A stretch of 64,000 nucleotides of DNA from Candidatus Harpocratesius repetitus (GTDB taxonomy: Archaea > Asgardarchaeota > Lokiarchaeia > Sigyniarchaeales > Promethearchaeaceae). This document shows positions 47,401 to 62,400 of the stretch, one piece after another. Under the pieces are notes generated by a model that was given only the letters and a program-made list of their open reading frames with translations, had not been told where the DNA came from and did no database searches. How positions within the stretch are numbered: the stretch's first letter is position 1; the number at the start of each line of letters is the position of its first letter. Location of the stretch: contig JAIZWK010000001.1 of the NCBI GenBank assembly GCA_021498095.1, positions 926,448 to 990,447 of the forward strand, written 5' to 3'. The position numbers and the translations under genes were made by a program.

Positions 47401-50400
47401 GTATGATAAGTAGCCATAATAGAAATGTTTTCTTCTAAAGATAAATGTGGAAATTCAACTGCAGTACTAAAACGATAGGGATGTATTTGTTCTAAAGGTT
47501 TATTTTCTGCAAAATCTGCACCTACAACGTCTGAAATATCAAAGTTTTCTTTTATAATCAGCCAATTTTCATCTGATCCACTGGGATGTAAAACATAGGG
47601 ATCAACAATTTCATACGTATTAACTACCCGTAATTTAATATAATTCTGCCCGTTCACTTCATATGAATAAGTGGAATACTCTAATGGGTTAAAGATGCAT
47701 TCAAATTCTTGTGCAAGAGGTGCAGAAGATGACCATTGACCCCGAGATAGATCATGGTATTCATTACCATCATAGTACTGGATTATGTGATCAAAGTTAA
47801 ATCCTGCAGCCATATTTTCATCGGTTTCCCAAAATTCTACAAAATTACCAAATGTAAGTTCAGCTGTACTCATCGCTGAGAATTGAAGATTAAAAGGTAA
47901 AGATAAATGCCATTTCAACGCATTTGTATCAACTGGAATGGTAATGTCTCGAGTAAAAGTCAAAGGAATATTAGAAGATACTCTACCTAAATTATCGAAT
48001 GAACTGCGGAAGTCGAGACGTACTAATTCCAAAGTTTGACTGATTGATTGATCTAAGGTTATTATTGGTTGAAGGTTAAATGTGTAGTCTGGAACAGAAA
48101 AGCGACAATAAATGGTTAAAACATTTGAATTAATTGAAGTATAATCAATTAATATTAACGATATAGGAGTACCATCTGCATTTATGGTGAAATCATTCAC
48201 TTGAACATCAGTAGGGATTGATCCAGCAAATTGCATTGTGGTTGTAAGGTAAACCGTTCCAAATTCATATAGATATGTCCCTCCATAAGCAGTATCTACC
48301 CAAGATGAAAATGGACTTAATGTAATTTGATTGTTACTTATGGAAGGTGATGATTCAACATGTACAGCTGAACCTTGTCCGGATAATGCATACATATCAT
48401 GAGCCATATCCAGATCATCTAATGATGAAAAATCTGATAGTGTGAAAGTGTTAAATAGTGAGTGTGAAGGAATTCCCATACCAACACTATATAATAACGA
48501 TGATAAACTGTATTCATTACCATTGATTGATGATTCAGGAATTGTCATATAAGGAGAATCACTACGTGCATAGCGATTACCGATAAAGACTAGTTCATCT
48601 AAATCAAAATTTCCTGAGCTAGTGGATGAACTGAAAAGGCAATCGAGTACCACATGGTGAATCGTCCCAGTATATATCCAACTCTGTTCAGAGGTAGATA
48701 ATGAAAGGGAATGAGTAGTTAATAATTGGAATTGATCATATATTTTTAAAGTAAGAGAACTTACTCCACTGATTGATGAAACTCTCAACTTAATTTGATA
48801 TTCGTCGTAAGGGAGAATATTAGAATAGTCGAATTTAACCGTTCCTGAAGTAAAGAAACGAATTGGATAGGAATCTTCTGCTATTGCATTTATAATGATT
48901 CCTGAACCATCATCAGAAATAAGATTCGATACTGAACCCGAAATTGATAAGTGTCCGGCAGCATTAGAGTAACTAGAAGGAATATTAGATGTTGGTTGTG
49001 CAGTATTACCAAGATAATCAACGCTTGAAGCAGAAGTATAAGATGTAATATATGCTGCATCAGCATTGAATACCATTGGATATTCTCTAATCTGAATCAA
49101 ATTTAATGCCATTCTTGAATCAACAAAATGCGAAGCTCCTGTAATTTCTAATTTTATTTTTTTAACACTTCCAGTGATTGCAAATGTATAATTTCCGACA
49201 CTTGTAATTGAAGAAATTATATGATTAATATTGTTATTATCTATAAATGAGATTTCAATTGAATTACAATAGTCCCAATTATCAATAGAAATATCCACTA
49301 AATAATCGTTATAATCTAAAGATTTAACTAGAGAAAATTCAATAGTTCCTTCTGTAAAATACAAAATTTTTCCTGTTTCGTCCCACCCGTTCTCGTCTGC
49401 AATATATACTATGGAATCTTCTATAGATTGTAAAAGATCAATATTAGAGGCGCCATTGGGGTTAAAATGAGTAGTTTTTTGAGTATTCATATAATGAACT
49501 GCAGTAAAATTGGTATTTGCGGCATATTCTGCTTGTCCTAATTGCTGATTGATATTCAAGTTAACTGGATCGATTGATTGGTATTGATAACGGCCCATAA
49601 CTTCTTGAGAAGCATCCATATTATGATTAGAACGAACTTCTAATGAATCTTTAGATTCTTCATAAGAAACTAATGCCATATCCACCCCTTTATCCGATGC
49701 GATTATAACACGACCCAAGTTGTCCGCAGCAACATGACCGGCTGTAAAATCATAAATTCGAGCCATATCTTCAATAAATGCAGAAGAAAGAAAAGTAAAC
49801 TCACCCGAAGTAACATTAAAGTCGGCGCGAATAACATCCAATCCTGCATAACCATGCAGTCCGAAAAGGATTTCTGAATCCATATCAAGATCCAAATTTG
49901 TTGAAATTATCTTGGGTAGTAATTCATATACGGTGTCAAAAATCAAATTCCATGAGCAAGTTGTTTTGTTCCAGAAAAGAATTTTATATTTGTTGTCAAA
50001 TGTTGCTATGATAATCAAGGTTGCAAAAGAAATTACTTCTCCCCAAATAAATGTGATTAGTGAATGAGCTATGGGTAAGGGAATAGCCTCTCGGTAAACG
50101 ATTTTGGAGTAGTTAAGAAATTCGAAAGTGTAAATTCTGGACGATGTACCAATATATATTTTACTTCCGTCAACTACCATTTTAAGAGACAGTGAAGTTA
50201 AAGTGAATTCTGAAGTCATTCCCCATTCAGCGACTTGCGCAAATTCGTATCTGTGATAAGTGACGGTTCCATTAATGGCCCAATCGGCAATTATAAATTC
50301 GGTAGATGTTTCAATTATCAATTCGTCATAACCATCATTATCAATATCCGACACAAATGTATCCATTGCCAAATACGATGAATATTGTTGTTCTGAATAT

Positions 50401-53400
50401 AAAAGTCCCCATGTAAACACGGAGTTTTCCCCAGGTTGGAATAAGGAAATTGTGTTTTTGGCGCTTTCGCAGCCAATGATTGCTACTGAAGATTTTTCAA
50501 TGTCGGTAAACTTTCCAATCTCAACCATATTGTGAGAAGCAAGAGAGATGGATTCATCCCCGATATAATTAAGATAATTGATAGGAATTCGAATATTACT
50601 AAGATCTTCAGGAAGATTATCCGCATTCCATTCGATACTGAATGTTCCATCAACATTTACATAGGTACCGCTTTCACCGAAAGCAATAAAATCGGTTCCA
50701 TTATATGCATCCAATTCAACTCTAATAGGAATTCCTACTTGGGTAAATTCTGAAGCATAAGTCATAATTCCAGTAATGTGAGGATCTGAAGAATCCAAAA
50801 TGATGGTGTCCGAATCATTTAGAAAGATGCCATATTGACTGATTTCATGTCGATTGCCTGTAGGTAAATAAGCCACATTCCCAGCAAAATCGGTAATTTT
50901 CGCCCAAAATTCAAATCCCGAACCCCGAATCAATCCTTCGCTGTTATCATACATTAGTTGATATATTAAATTTTGAGATAGATGATCGTATACGGGAATT
51001 GAGCAAGTTCCAAGTAAGCTTAATTCACCAAGATGATCCGTAATTTCGATGGATGAATAATTAACAAGTGATTTTTGCGCATAAAACACTATATCTTTAA
51101 TAGGAACTTCAATATCATCAGAAGCAATTTGTAAAGTGATAGAATCGCCAGAAAAAACTGCAGGTGTGGAAGGAGTTATCCAATGTGCATTAGGTGCAGT
51201 GCGTGAAATTGTAAGTAAATAATCTAAACTTGACAATATTCCTCCTTTTGAGCGAATTTGCATAGAAACGGAATATTTACCGTCTAATAAGGTGCTGAGA
51301 TCGATCTGAGCTGAAAAATTAGCATTGAAATCATTAATAATGAAAGTATTTTCAAATGAAGTAGATTCGTTTTCGATGGTCAACACAATATCTAATATTT
51401 CTGAATTAGTATCGCAAGCTTGAACCGCCAGATTAAGTGTATCCATCGCATAGATTTCAGCTTCTGAGTCTCCGGAATCTAAAATGGTCCGATCAAATTG
51501 AGAGCGATCTTGAATTAATACACCATCACCTAAGAATTCAGGGGCAGAATTGTCAACAGTAATTGTAATAGGATCACTAGTAGTCGTATGGGTATTGGTA
51601 TAAACTATGCATACCGATAGTTCGTGAGAACCATCTGATAAAATATTAGTATCTAAAGTAAAGCTAGCAGAATTTGCAGCAGTTGAATCCGAGAAAATAG
51701 CAAAAGAACCGTCGATCATCAGCTTAACAGAGTTAACAATTCCATCTCCAAGCCAAGTTGCCTCGATTGAAACAGTATCAGATAGCACAGAATCTGAAGG
51801 TATAGATATTAACGCATCGTGAGGATAAGCATCATCAACAGTTATCAAAATTGAGTCTATCCAAGTATGTTCTGATCCGTAGATTTCGGAAGCACTTCCT
51901 AGATAGACATACTGATGAATATTTGAGATGGTGCGATTATCGCTTAATGTGATATTATAAATTAAAATATAATCTCCCTCATTAACACCCGTCCACGTTC
52001 CCAAGAAAAATTGAGATGAATTATTCGCATAACAAGTATATAATGGGTCATCAGTCAAAGGATCTGAATTAATATCATATAAAGAGTAAGTTATTGTTAT
52101 AACATCACCACTTATCTCTTCAGCATAAATTGTGAGATTGTGATCTTCGGTTAATGTATGAACAATTTGACCCGAACTTAAGGAAAATTGAGGTTCCACA
52201 ACATCAATTGTTACGGGAACTTCGAGGAAATTCCAGTTTTTATCATAAACTCGAAGATAAATTGTATGGATTCCTGATGTTACAGAAGAATAATAACGGC
52301 TTAATCGCCATAAATCAATTGTATAAAGTCCATTAGATTCTGGAGCAGTTACATAACCCAAAAAGGAATTAATTACTTCGGAATATTGATCTGTATTCCC
52401 ATTTTCTATGGCTTGAAATAGATAAAACATTTCGCGAGAATCCCAATCAGGAATTGAATCACACCACACTTCGATAAACTGCACACCTGTTCCATCATCT
52501 GACACATTTAATAATAAAGAAGGTGCTCCCGTTACCGGTTCAGAAGGAATATTTTCGATGGAAATCAAATAAGGCGAATCTTCATCTTTTTGAGAAACGC
52601 ATTGGATAGAAGAATGAATTGATGAAGTTTGTCCCGACCAGTCCACTGCAGTAATGTTGAAATAGAGCATGGGATTGGAAATGCTACCGTTAAGCAATCT
52701 TGCGGTATTTTCAGCAGACAACCATAAATTGAATTCTATTTTATTACCAGGCAGTATTTTAAATGAGTTTATCTCGATAATGTTAGAATCATCTATAGAT
52801 TCCGATGTTACTGCTTGTAAAGATATATTTGCTAAATCCCGATCTGGAGAATAGAGTGTTATCGCAATACAATTATCCCGATTGGCTTCCAAAACAACCT
52901 GTTCTCCTTCAGAAGGAGTAAATAATTGAATATTTGGCGCATGCGTGTTTAAATAATATAAATCCGATACTGCGGTATCATTATTACCAGCTTTATCCTG
53001 TATATATGCACCAGCGCGGATCATACCATCAGGATATGCTTCGAGATCATAGGTGTAATCCCAAATATTGGCATTTTCCACAGTATAAGAAGAAAATGGA
53101 ACTTGATGCACACTTCCGAGCGGCTGATTATATTCATCTGCATAAATATCCGTTAATAATGGCTTAAGTGTGTGTAAGGTAAATTCATAAGCCTCATCAA
53201 TTCGAGCGGTTGCATTTGTCAAGTAATTGTTTTGCTGTTCTGCATATAACTCATTTAATTGTATTAATGAAGAATTCAACTGATCGCGATCTGATTCAAT
53301 TGATGTAATATTCGCATTGATCTCAGGAATAACAACATTATTCAAATTGTCAATTTGGGTGTTTAAATCCGAAATTTCACTGTTATAATCGTTTATTTCA

Positions 53401-56400
53401 TCGTTTAAATTGTTTATCTGAGTGTCAAGTTCAGTAATATCTTGTTCAAGATCAGCGATCTCCAATTCCAGAGAGTTGATGTCTGCTTCAATTCCAGGAA
53501 TAGTGACGATTTCATATGTATTAATTAATTCTTCAAGGTTTGGAATGGTCGTCTCGGTTAATTCATTTATCTGCATCTCTAATGCAAGAATTTCATCTCC
53601 TGTTTCACCAAGTTGTTGCGAAATATCCGACATGTCGCTTTCTAAAACATCAATTTCAGAATTTAACTGTGAAATTACGGTGTTATAATTCGTAATTGTG
53701 GCTTGAGCATTATCGACATTTTGCTGAGCGTTATCGAGATTATTTTGCAAGGTGTTTTGATCTGCGGTGTACTGATCAATTCGGCTTTGACTGTCGGTCA
53801 TTCCTGGAGAATACACGTTATCACGCAGATTAATAAGATTTGTATAATCATTCCACACATTATCAGCATGGGTTGTTGCGGTTGTAATATCATCACTTCG
53901 TAGAGAAGCTTCGGTGTTTAACGCGCTTAATTGAGTATTCAAGTCGGTGATTTTAGAGTCGCATGTAGCAATATTATTGGGATAAGTAACATCACGGTCA
54001 TTTTCCGCTTGAGCAATTTGAGAATTCAGATCGCTAATTTCAGAATCACAAACGGCAATGTTTGCAGGATATGTAACGTCCCGTAGCGTAACTAGATCGT
54101 TATATTCACCGTGAAGGCCGTTCCACGCGCTGTATACTGTTCCTCCGACAAGGGTGGTATAAGCCGTACCGTCAATTTTCCAATTACAAATCCCAATCTT
54201 ATCTGTAACAGTGAAATCTCTTTCATATACGAGATTGTTGTATGTTGTGTGGGTCGACGCTTCATTTGGGTATATTATATTATCCAGATAAGAACAAGCA
54301 TCGTTATAGTTTTGCATATACTGTTCGTACTGATCTTGATCTGCATATAATGAAGTTAATTCCGCGCAGTACCAATCATAATTTGCTTGAGCATCTTGTT
54401 TTTCCTGCACTTTTGAATTATAATGTGCTTCTGCATCATTTCTTTGGTCAATCAATCCGCCGTTATCGTATAATGTGTGATAATACTGATCACGTACATC
54501 AAAATTATTAATCGCCTGAGATTTATAGGCTGCTTTTTGCTCTACATGTACCCAATAATCGTGCCAAAGTCCATTAGAACTTGCAGCATTTCCACCATTT
54601 ATGCCAATTTCGGATACTTTTGTATCCCTTTCATCTTTGCGTTCGTCTCTGATACCTTTCCAATTAAGGTAGTAAGAGTAGTAAATATATTTATAGGTCG
54701 ATTCCCATAAACCAAGATAATAGTTCATCCGATTCTCTGCATATGCAATAGATTCAGAATTACTGCTTGGTCCGTCAAGCACGTCAACTCTATCTTGTCG
54801 AGGATTAATCTCATTGTATAAAACATTTTGATATGCTTGCTCTTCATTATACATTAGAGTCCCAGATTCATACACCACAATATGTGCAGAACCGCTCATA
54901 TACACTAATGTGCATAAATCTCCAGAATCACCATCAATAGTTTCTAGCAACCGACTGCGTTCACTAATGTGCCAATTAACATCTGACACAAGAGATTGCC
55001 AATTCGAATAAGCGACACCAATTTCACCATGAGAATCATCACCTAAGTCAATAACACGTTGATCCCAATAATCTTGCTGATATTCGTAATCTGCAATAAT
55101 AGATGATTGATCTCCGATATTATTAGCTAATGTAAGATTGTCTGAAGCATATCCCTCCCAATTGGATTGAAGATGTACCCATGTCTGCCAATCATCATAC
55201 GCATTTGGACACAATGTGTTGGTTAGCTGATTTTTACGGCTTTCATTTGCACTCAGATATCCTTCCCAAGTCTGCCAATCAGAATAGGCATCGCCTATAG
55301 TTCCGCTTGAATCATCTCCCAAAGCATTTTGAGCCGCTATATAATTGTTACGGGAGGTAGTCCAAGACTCAAGCTCCAAATTCAGTGAAGGAAGAACTAC
55401 ATCTATAATATTATCCAAGCTGGATTGATTATCATTTTTATATCCATGCCATCGATTAATTAGAGAATTTAACGCAGGAATTTGAACATTAACCAAGTTA
55501 TTATATAAGCTTTGATTATCAGCACGATAGCCATCCCACGTTTCCCATTCATCATAAATTACTGGTAGATCGATTTGAGCTTGATTATACAGAGATTCAT
55601 TTGCAGTGTAATATATAGAATATAGGTTGATAAGGGAAGTAAGGGCATTGTATCCTGTGCTTGGATCATTATAATTATTTTGAACATTAATAAGAGCGGG
55701 TTGATAAATATTATCTAAATTACTTTGCCAAACATCTCTTTCAGTTTGATTCTGGGCAAGATATTCTTCTTTTTTCTGCCATGTAGTATTAAGAACGATA
55801 TAATTAGTGACTAAATAATCATATTCTTCTTGAGTTAATGTGAGATTGGCTTGGAGATTATCACGCTCTGCAGTAGAATTTCCGAGATCCGCATTTGCTT
55901 GCTGTAATTCACTTTGTGCAGATGCTAGATCCTCTAAAGCTTGGGCATATTCATTATTTTTTTGAATTAATAGATTATTTTTATCAGTTTTAGTTTGGTT
56001 AATATTTTCTATTTGCGTTTGAATTGAAGTTATATTATCTTGAGCTTGGCTCAAGCTGTTCAACGCTTGGGCAAGATCCGCATTTGCTTGGGCAAGATCT
56101 GCTGTAGCCTGCGGTAAAGTAATATACACGAGATAATCAAGTTCTTTTTGAGTACTATTCAATTCGCTCTGAGTTTGGTTCAGCTGCATTTCCATGACAG
56201 CAATTGAAACGAAAAGGGCATAAAGTTGACCGAAAAGGTTTTCAAATGTATCCGCAATTGTCTGCTGCTGATCTTTAATAAATTCTACAGGAAAATGAGA
56301 CATATATTCTTCAATCAAAGCAAGATAGGCGTATTCACCGCTCGAATCTATTGGAAAAATATCATCAATGTTGAGCAATTCTCCTTGTTGAATTCGCCCT

Positions 56401-59400
56401 TTCATTAACTGCAATGTATATAAAATGCCGTTTAACGTGTCCAAAAATAATGTCCGGCTGTCCACCATTTGAGAGGGAAACAGTTCAGGATATTGCTCAT
56501 AGGTTTTGTTGCGGGCAATCGCTGAATAATTTAGTGCGTTAGCGAGTATCATGGATTCATTCATAAATTCTGTAGTGAAAAAATCGATAAAGTATGAAAG
56601 TTCTTTAAGATCAGTGGTGAATTGATGCGATAATTCAAGTGAAAGAAGGGGATTGGTTATCATCATCACTGTCTTTACAAGTGAATTATTCACGGCGGGA
56701 TTGAGCAATGGGGTCGTAACTGTAATATTATCAATAGAAATAGTCGGGTCAATCTCCAAATCAATAATTGGATTAATTGTATCAACATAATATAGCAAGT
56801 AATAATTTTCATGATAACCTTGGTAATAAGGGGTATATCTAATATAATACAGATCTTCTACATTGCCCCATAATTCTTTTGCATCAAATGTTGTTGAAAA
56901 TATCGATCCTTCTCCATTCCAATTAATGTATTCTGTAAATTGAGCCGCAGTAGCATCATAAGTGGGATTAACAGACACCGCAATTGATACATTATCTACA
57001 GGGCAGGTACCGAGATTACAAGTAATGGTAAAATGAGAGTTCACAATTCCCGTATTGTTTGTTGGGCCTGAAAATGAGGGATTGAACTGCGAAATTCTTA
57101 TATCGGATATCATCGTTTCCCAAGTTAATCCTGCATGATCGGTTAAGCGTGCAACTAAATTATAGTACCCGAAATTTATTTGCCGTGGATCAAGCCATAT
57201 ACCATAATCGAGCTCCGTAATTTTATCTTCTAGCAAAATACCTTCAAAGGTATAAGCATCTTCAGTGGTTCCTACCGGCTGTAAAACAAGATCTATAGAA
57301 ACAAGATCTTTATCAGGAGTTATAACGTGAACATAACCGGGTACACTCCAAGTATCACCATCACTAATATTTGCAATACATGCTTGGGGAGCAGTGTTGT
57401 CCACAATAACCTGTATCTGAGTAACATTAACAATATAAAATTTATCTCGAATTGAAAACCTAAGAAACAACGAATTTGTATCATAGTGAAACTGTTCATT
57501 ATTGACCGTATCGAACCAAATTGTAAAACTCCAATCCACGTTTTCGGTAGTAGACCCTATTTTCCCCCAATTTATCCCATCATAGGAAGCGTCTACTCGC
57601 ACTTCTTCTACATCATGAGTAGCTGCTTTGAGAGAAAGTGCTACAGTTCCACTGAGAATATCTCCTGATTCAATATTTATTGAATGAGCAACCGGAGGCA
57701 AATCCTCCATTGTAATCGTTAAAGCAGTAATTTCAACTCCACCCATTGGAAGATATCCCGCTTTCGCCGTTGATCCTTCAACCCGAATTCGATAGTAATA
57801 GGTCCCTAGGGATGGTGATCCATTTCCAGTATAATTGCTAAATAGTTCGGAGAGATCGCACTCAATGTCAACTTCTGAATAGGAAATCAAAGTAGACGCA
57901 TTCAAGACGATAGAATCAATCAATAATTCATTCACGTAATGGGCTGTTCCCCCTTCATAGCTCCAAATTTCAAAGAAAATACTGACAGATACATCTGTTG
58001 CAAATGGACTCCACTGATCAATATAGGGATAAAATGACATATGCAAGGTCCCCTCAAACATCGTATCCCCTAATTGTCCTGCATCAATATTTGAATAAGT
58101 GCCGGTTATCGAGCTTGAAGCATTTGCACCGATATATTGGGGATCAATCGAAAAAAGGAGGGATTTTCGGGTAGGATCGGTCCGCTGGGCGGTTTGTACT
58201 TGCATTGGAAATGTTTTAGGTATTATTCCCTTATTCATTGATTCATATATCACAATATCCGAAATTGACCAATATGAAAAGATTTCAGGTGGATTAAAGC
58301 GTTCTTCATCGACATATTGAGTCTCCATTGCTAAGGCATACAATGTATTATTTGTGATATGGTCAATAAGCGAATAGCTACCATCATTTCCTACCATTCC
58401 TATTTGATGAACACCTCCCGTTAATACATTAAAAGAAATATTGATGGGGTATCCTTCTGGATTATTATCAACTCCTTGAATGGTGTAATTTGAATTTCCA
58501 AATACAACAGGAATACCCGAATCAAACATTCCCTCAAATGTTTCTATAATAATGTAACCAATCGTTTCATTTTCAGGTAAAGTTAAATTTACTGCAAGAT
58601 CCGCAGCATGTAGTCCGAGGTGCATTCCATTATCACTTCCTCTCGGAATTTGATTTGAATATCCAATTCGTGAAGCATAGCTCATAAGAAAAACAGGATT
58701 GTTCATCGTTTGGCGATAAGTAAATACCGCAATATCATCGTCAAATTCTGAGAAATCTATTGATTTATTTCCATTCCAATTATTACAACCTTCCACATAA
58801 TTGGTGGTTATTGTACCTGTTTGAATTTTTTGGGCGGTTCCGGGGAAGGTTTGCACAGTTCCCAGTGTATCTTCACAGATCAAATAAGATACATTAATGC
58901 TTGATGGTTCGTTATTGATACCGTAATTATAATCAATGGAATTATAACGCACCCAAATCCCGTTCCCCTCCAGATAAAATTCGGCATAAATTGAAACCAT
59001 TTGGGGATCTAGATCGACAATAGGTGTAAGAATAACAATAGGATGGTTATAATGGGCGGAAAATTCAAAAAATTTGTATGAAGAAGTAATTCCAGTCCAA
59101 ACCCCCATCTCCATAGCAAAGGAGGTTATTGGTATGCAAGAATATGATGATGATGAATTGATCACAAGGTCAGGATGAGAAAAAATCATATCGAATTCAT
59201 CGGGATCCGCATAAACCGAAGGTAATGTAAATTCAACAGTAATCTGCAATTCAACAATTCTCATCCCCAACCAAGGAGTTAGGTCAAATATCCATGTTTC
59301 TAAAGTGCTATTTTCAGAAAAGACACCTTTGGCGACTTCTGTTTCGTTTACCATAATTTGATATGCACCGGTGGAATCGAGCGATCCTGCGGGTAAAACT

Positions 59401-62400
59401 GATGAATTAATGAAGCCCGTTAAAGAAATATTCCCATATATGCAAGAACTCGTATCATAATCGGGAGCATAAATAAATGAGGTAGAAGCGGTAGTTCCTT
59501 GAGAACCGGTGCGCAGGCCCGAAATGCCCGAAATTATATAGCCGTCATTAACTATTGTAGTGTTTAATGTTTGAGATGAAGATGAGAAGGTCAGATCTTG
59601 CCATTGATTGAGATGTTCGGCTGAAGACCAAGATGCAAGGTAGTTCATTTCTATTTTAATTGATCTGAATGCGAAAAACCAAGAGTCGGGAGTTCCCCAT
59701 GTAGTATTGTAAAAACCCGTGTTGAATATCATTTTAAGCCCGAGATAAAGTCGGGTGGATCTTGTATATGCAGAAGAAGAAAGAGATACGTTGATATAAT
59801 TAAATGGTGAGCCTTGTGAAAAGGTGATCGGGATTATCTCGAGGATGTTGTGGTTCTCATCGTACATGACCGCTTCCAGCTCAAATGGTGTATCTCCAGG
59901 AAAGTCGTAATCATCATGAATTTCCCTAAAGGTCTTCATATTTAAGCTGATTGTTCCATTGAGAATATGTGTCGCAGGAAGGAAAAATGAAGGCGAAATA
60001 ATAGTAATTTCTCCATTTTCCCCAGTAATTGTTCCATAATACATACAATCTTTTGCATCCCAAACATCATGGAACATGGATGGGTTAGTCTGCTCGTAAA
60101 TCGTCCAACCATTATATCCTGTTGTTCCTCCTCGCCATGACCAGGCCCTAACTAAATTAGTAGTGGTGGTAATTCGAACAGGATATTCGGGATCACCTGA
60201 AATCTGCCCATCTTCATCAATACTCTCAGGAATTTGATAATCGAATTGATCATAACGGTGAACCGCATCTAAAATATCGGTCGCTACGCAATCACTGTAA
60301 AACTCGTTTCCATTCCAAGAAAATTGAGCAATTGTAGTTAAAGGAACGAAGCCGGAACAATTTGTATATTCGAAATATCCAAAAGCGTTTGTTTGAAGAT
60401 TAGTAAGGAACAGATATTCTCCGCCAATGTATTGCGAAAGGCTTACATTTGCAAAAGAAATCACCCGATTTGTATAAAGATCTTTCAATGTTGCGCGAAA
60501 CACATTTTTAAATTCATCATGTGTATTAATAGAAATAAACCCTGCTGATGTCCCTTTTTCAATGGGGAAAGTAAAATGCGCATGAGAGGGAATGACCCTT
60601 ATTGAATACTGTGCGGAACTATTATACGGGACATAATTCCAAATGTCACCAACAACGCTAATCTGTACATAATATAGTTCATTAACAACATATGATTCAT
60701 TACTCAAGCGCTCGGGATCCATTGCAAACGTAACGCTGTGCGATCCCGCAGGTAAACTTGCTCGATAGACATCCATCAACACATCATCACTGGCTCTTCG
60801 AATCTCGACGTGGTTAACAGTATCTTGATCTGTAGTCCAGGTTATATTCAATTCATCAAACACATGAATTCTGAATTCTGTGTTATTATAGTTCCATCCT
60901 GAAAAACCAGAATTTTGACCGTATAAACATGATAACTGCACATCAATGATGGGATTTGTATTTGATGGAAGAGCATTAACATAAAAGAATGATGAATAAG
61001 TACCCATACAAAAAACGAAAATAAAGATTGCCCAAAATGTTACTCTTCGCTTCTTTTTGCGAATATTAAAGACTTTCTGGCCTACCAGCCAAATTCCTGT
61101 TATTAATAGTATGAATAATAATGTACTACCTATATCTGGACTGGGTTTAAAAGAACTTAATGGAAGAGAATCCTCTATAGAATTGTGTAAAATGTGGGGG
61201 ATGATTGATTCACGTGTAGAAATTTGTCCGTCAGAAACGGTCACTTCCAACACACTTGCATTGTCTGTAATAAAACCTCCTAAAATGGTAAAATTCATCA
61301 AAAACGATTTTTCCTTAACCATTCCTAAAGAGAATAAAGAACCTTCATACAATTTCCGCTCTCCATACCGTATTCGAACTGTGGAATTTGGCAAAAATTC
61401 GTAATCCGTCGCAACGATTTTGAAATAAGCTTTCTTATTTGGTCGAATTTCTGGAGTAATCTGAATAATATCAACTTCGGGGCGCTTGTTTTCCATTACA
61501 TTAACAATTACTTGTTGATGGGTGCGGGTAACATCAGGAGCTTCTACAATAACATCCAATACATTAGAACCGATTGGAAATTTACTTGCATTTAAGTTAT
61601 AGATAATATCGGTTGTTCCTGTATAATTGGCAACCATCAATTCAGAACCGTTATATAGAAGATGGAATCTGCCGAAATCATTAGCTCGATCAATAACGCT
61701 AAAACTAACATTTACGATTTCCCTTTTATCTATTTCCATATTCATTGGTGAAACCAAGCGAGGTGCTAAGTTTTCAACAATTTTTAGATCAACTGATGAA
61801 TATATATAACCTATTAACGGATCTTCATAACGGAGCATCAATTCATACAACCCTACATCCCAAGAACTGACATTTAATTCAATTCTGCTGTTAGCTGGAG
61901 ACGAAGAAATAATAAAATAATTTCTGGTTATAGAATCGTTTAAAATAATGGAATAAGTGGTGTTTATAGGACATGCATCTGAAACTTTCCAACCAATTAA
62001 TGCTGCCTGATCTCCCACCTCGACCGTATAGACAGTCTGATCGGGAAAAATTGAAGCATGCTTTTTGGTAATATGCAAAGTTTTTTGAATGCTGTGAGCA
62101 ATATGATCTCGTTTAATATTAAGAGTCAGTATATGATCTCCAAATAAAGATGAATTATCCCATTGGGGAAGTATTACAGGGATCATTGTAGAAGGAATTC
62201 CTCTATCGATCTCGATTCCATCAAACAAAATTGAATATGAATCAAAATTATCAATATCTTGACTGCATTCAAAATGAAGATTTGAAAGAGGATCTCCCAA
62301 GATTAAATTGTTATTGGATAATTGAATGTTTGGTACAGATATGCAAGAAATTGGAGTTGTTGCTATCGATATTGATAATAGCAAAATTAATGAAGTAATT

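Noticed and set aside
61057..61404. 115-codon plus-strand frame opposite the anchor region of the giant gene
   Set aside because: Antisense to a clearly coding region; no promoter or ribosome-binding site, no motif.
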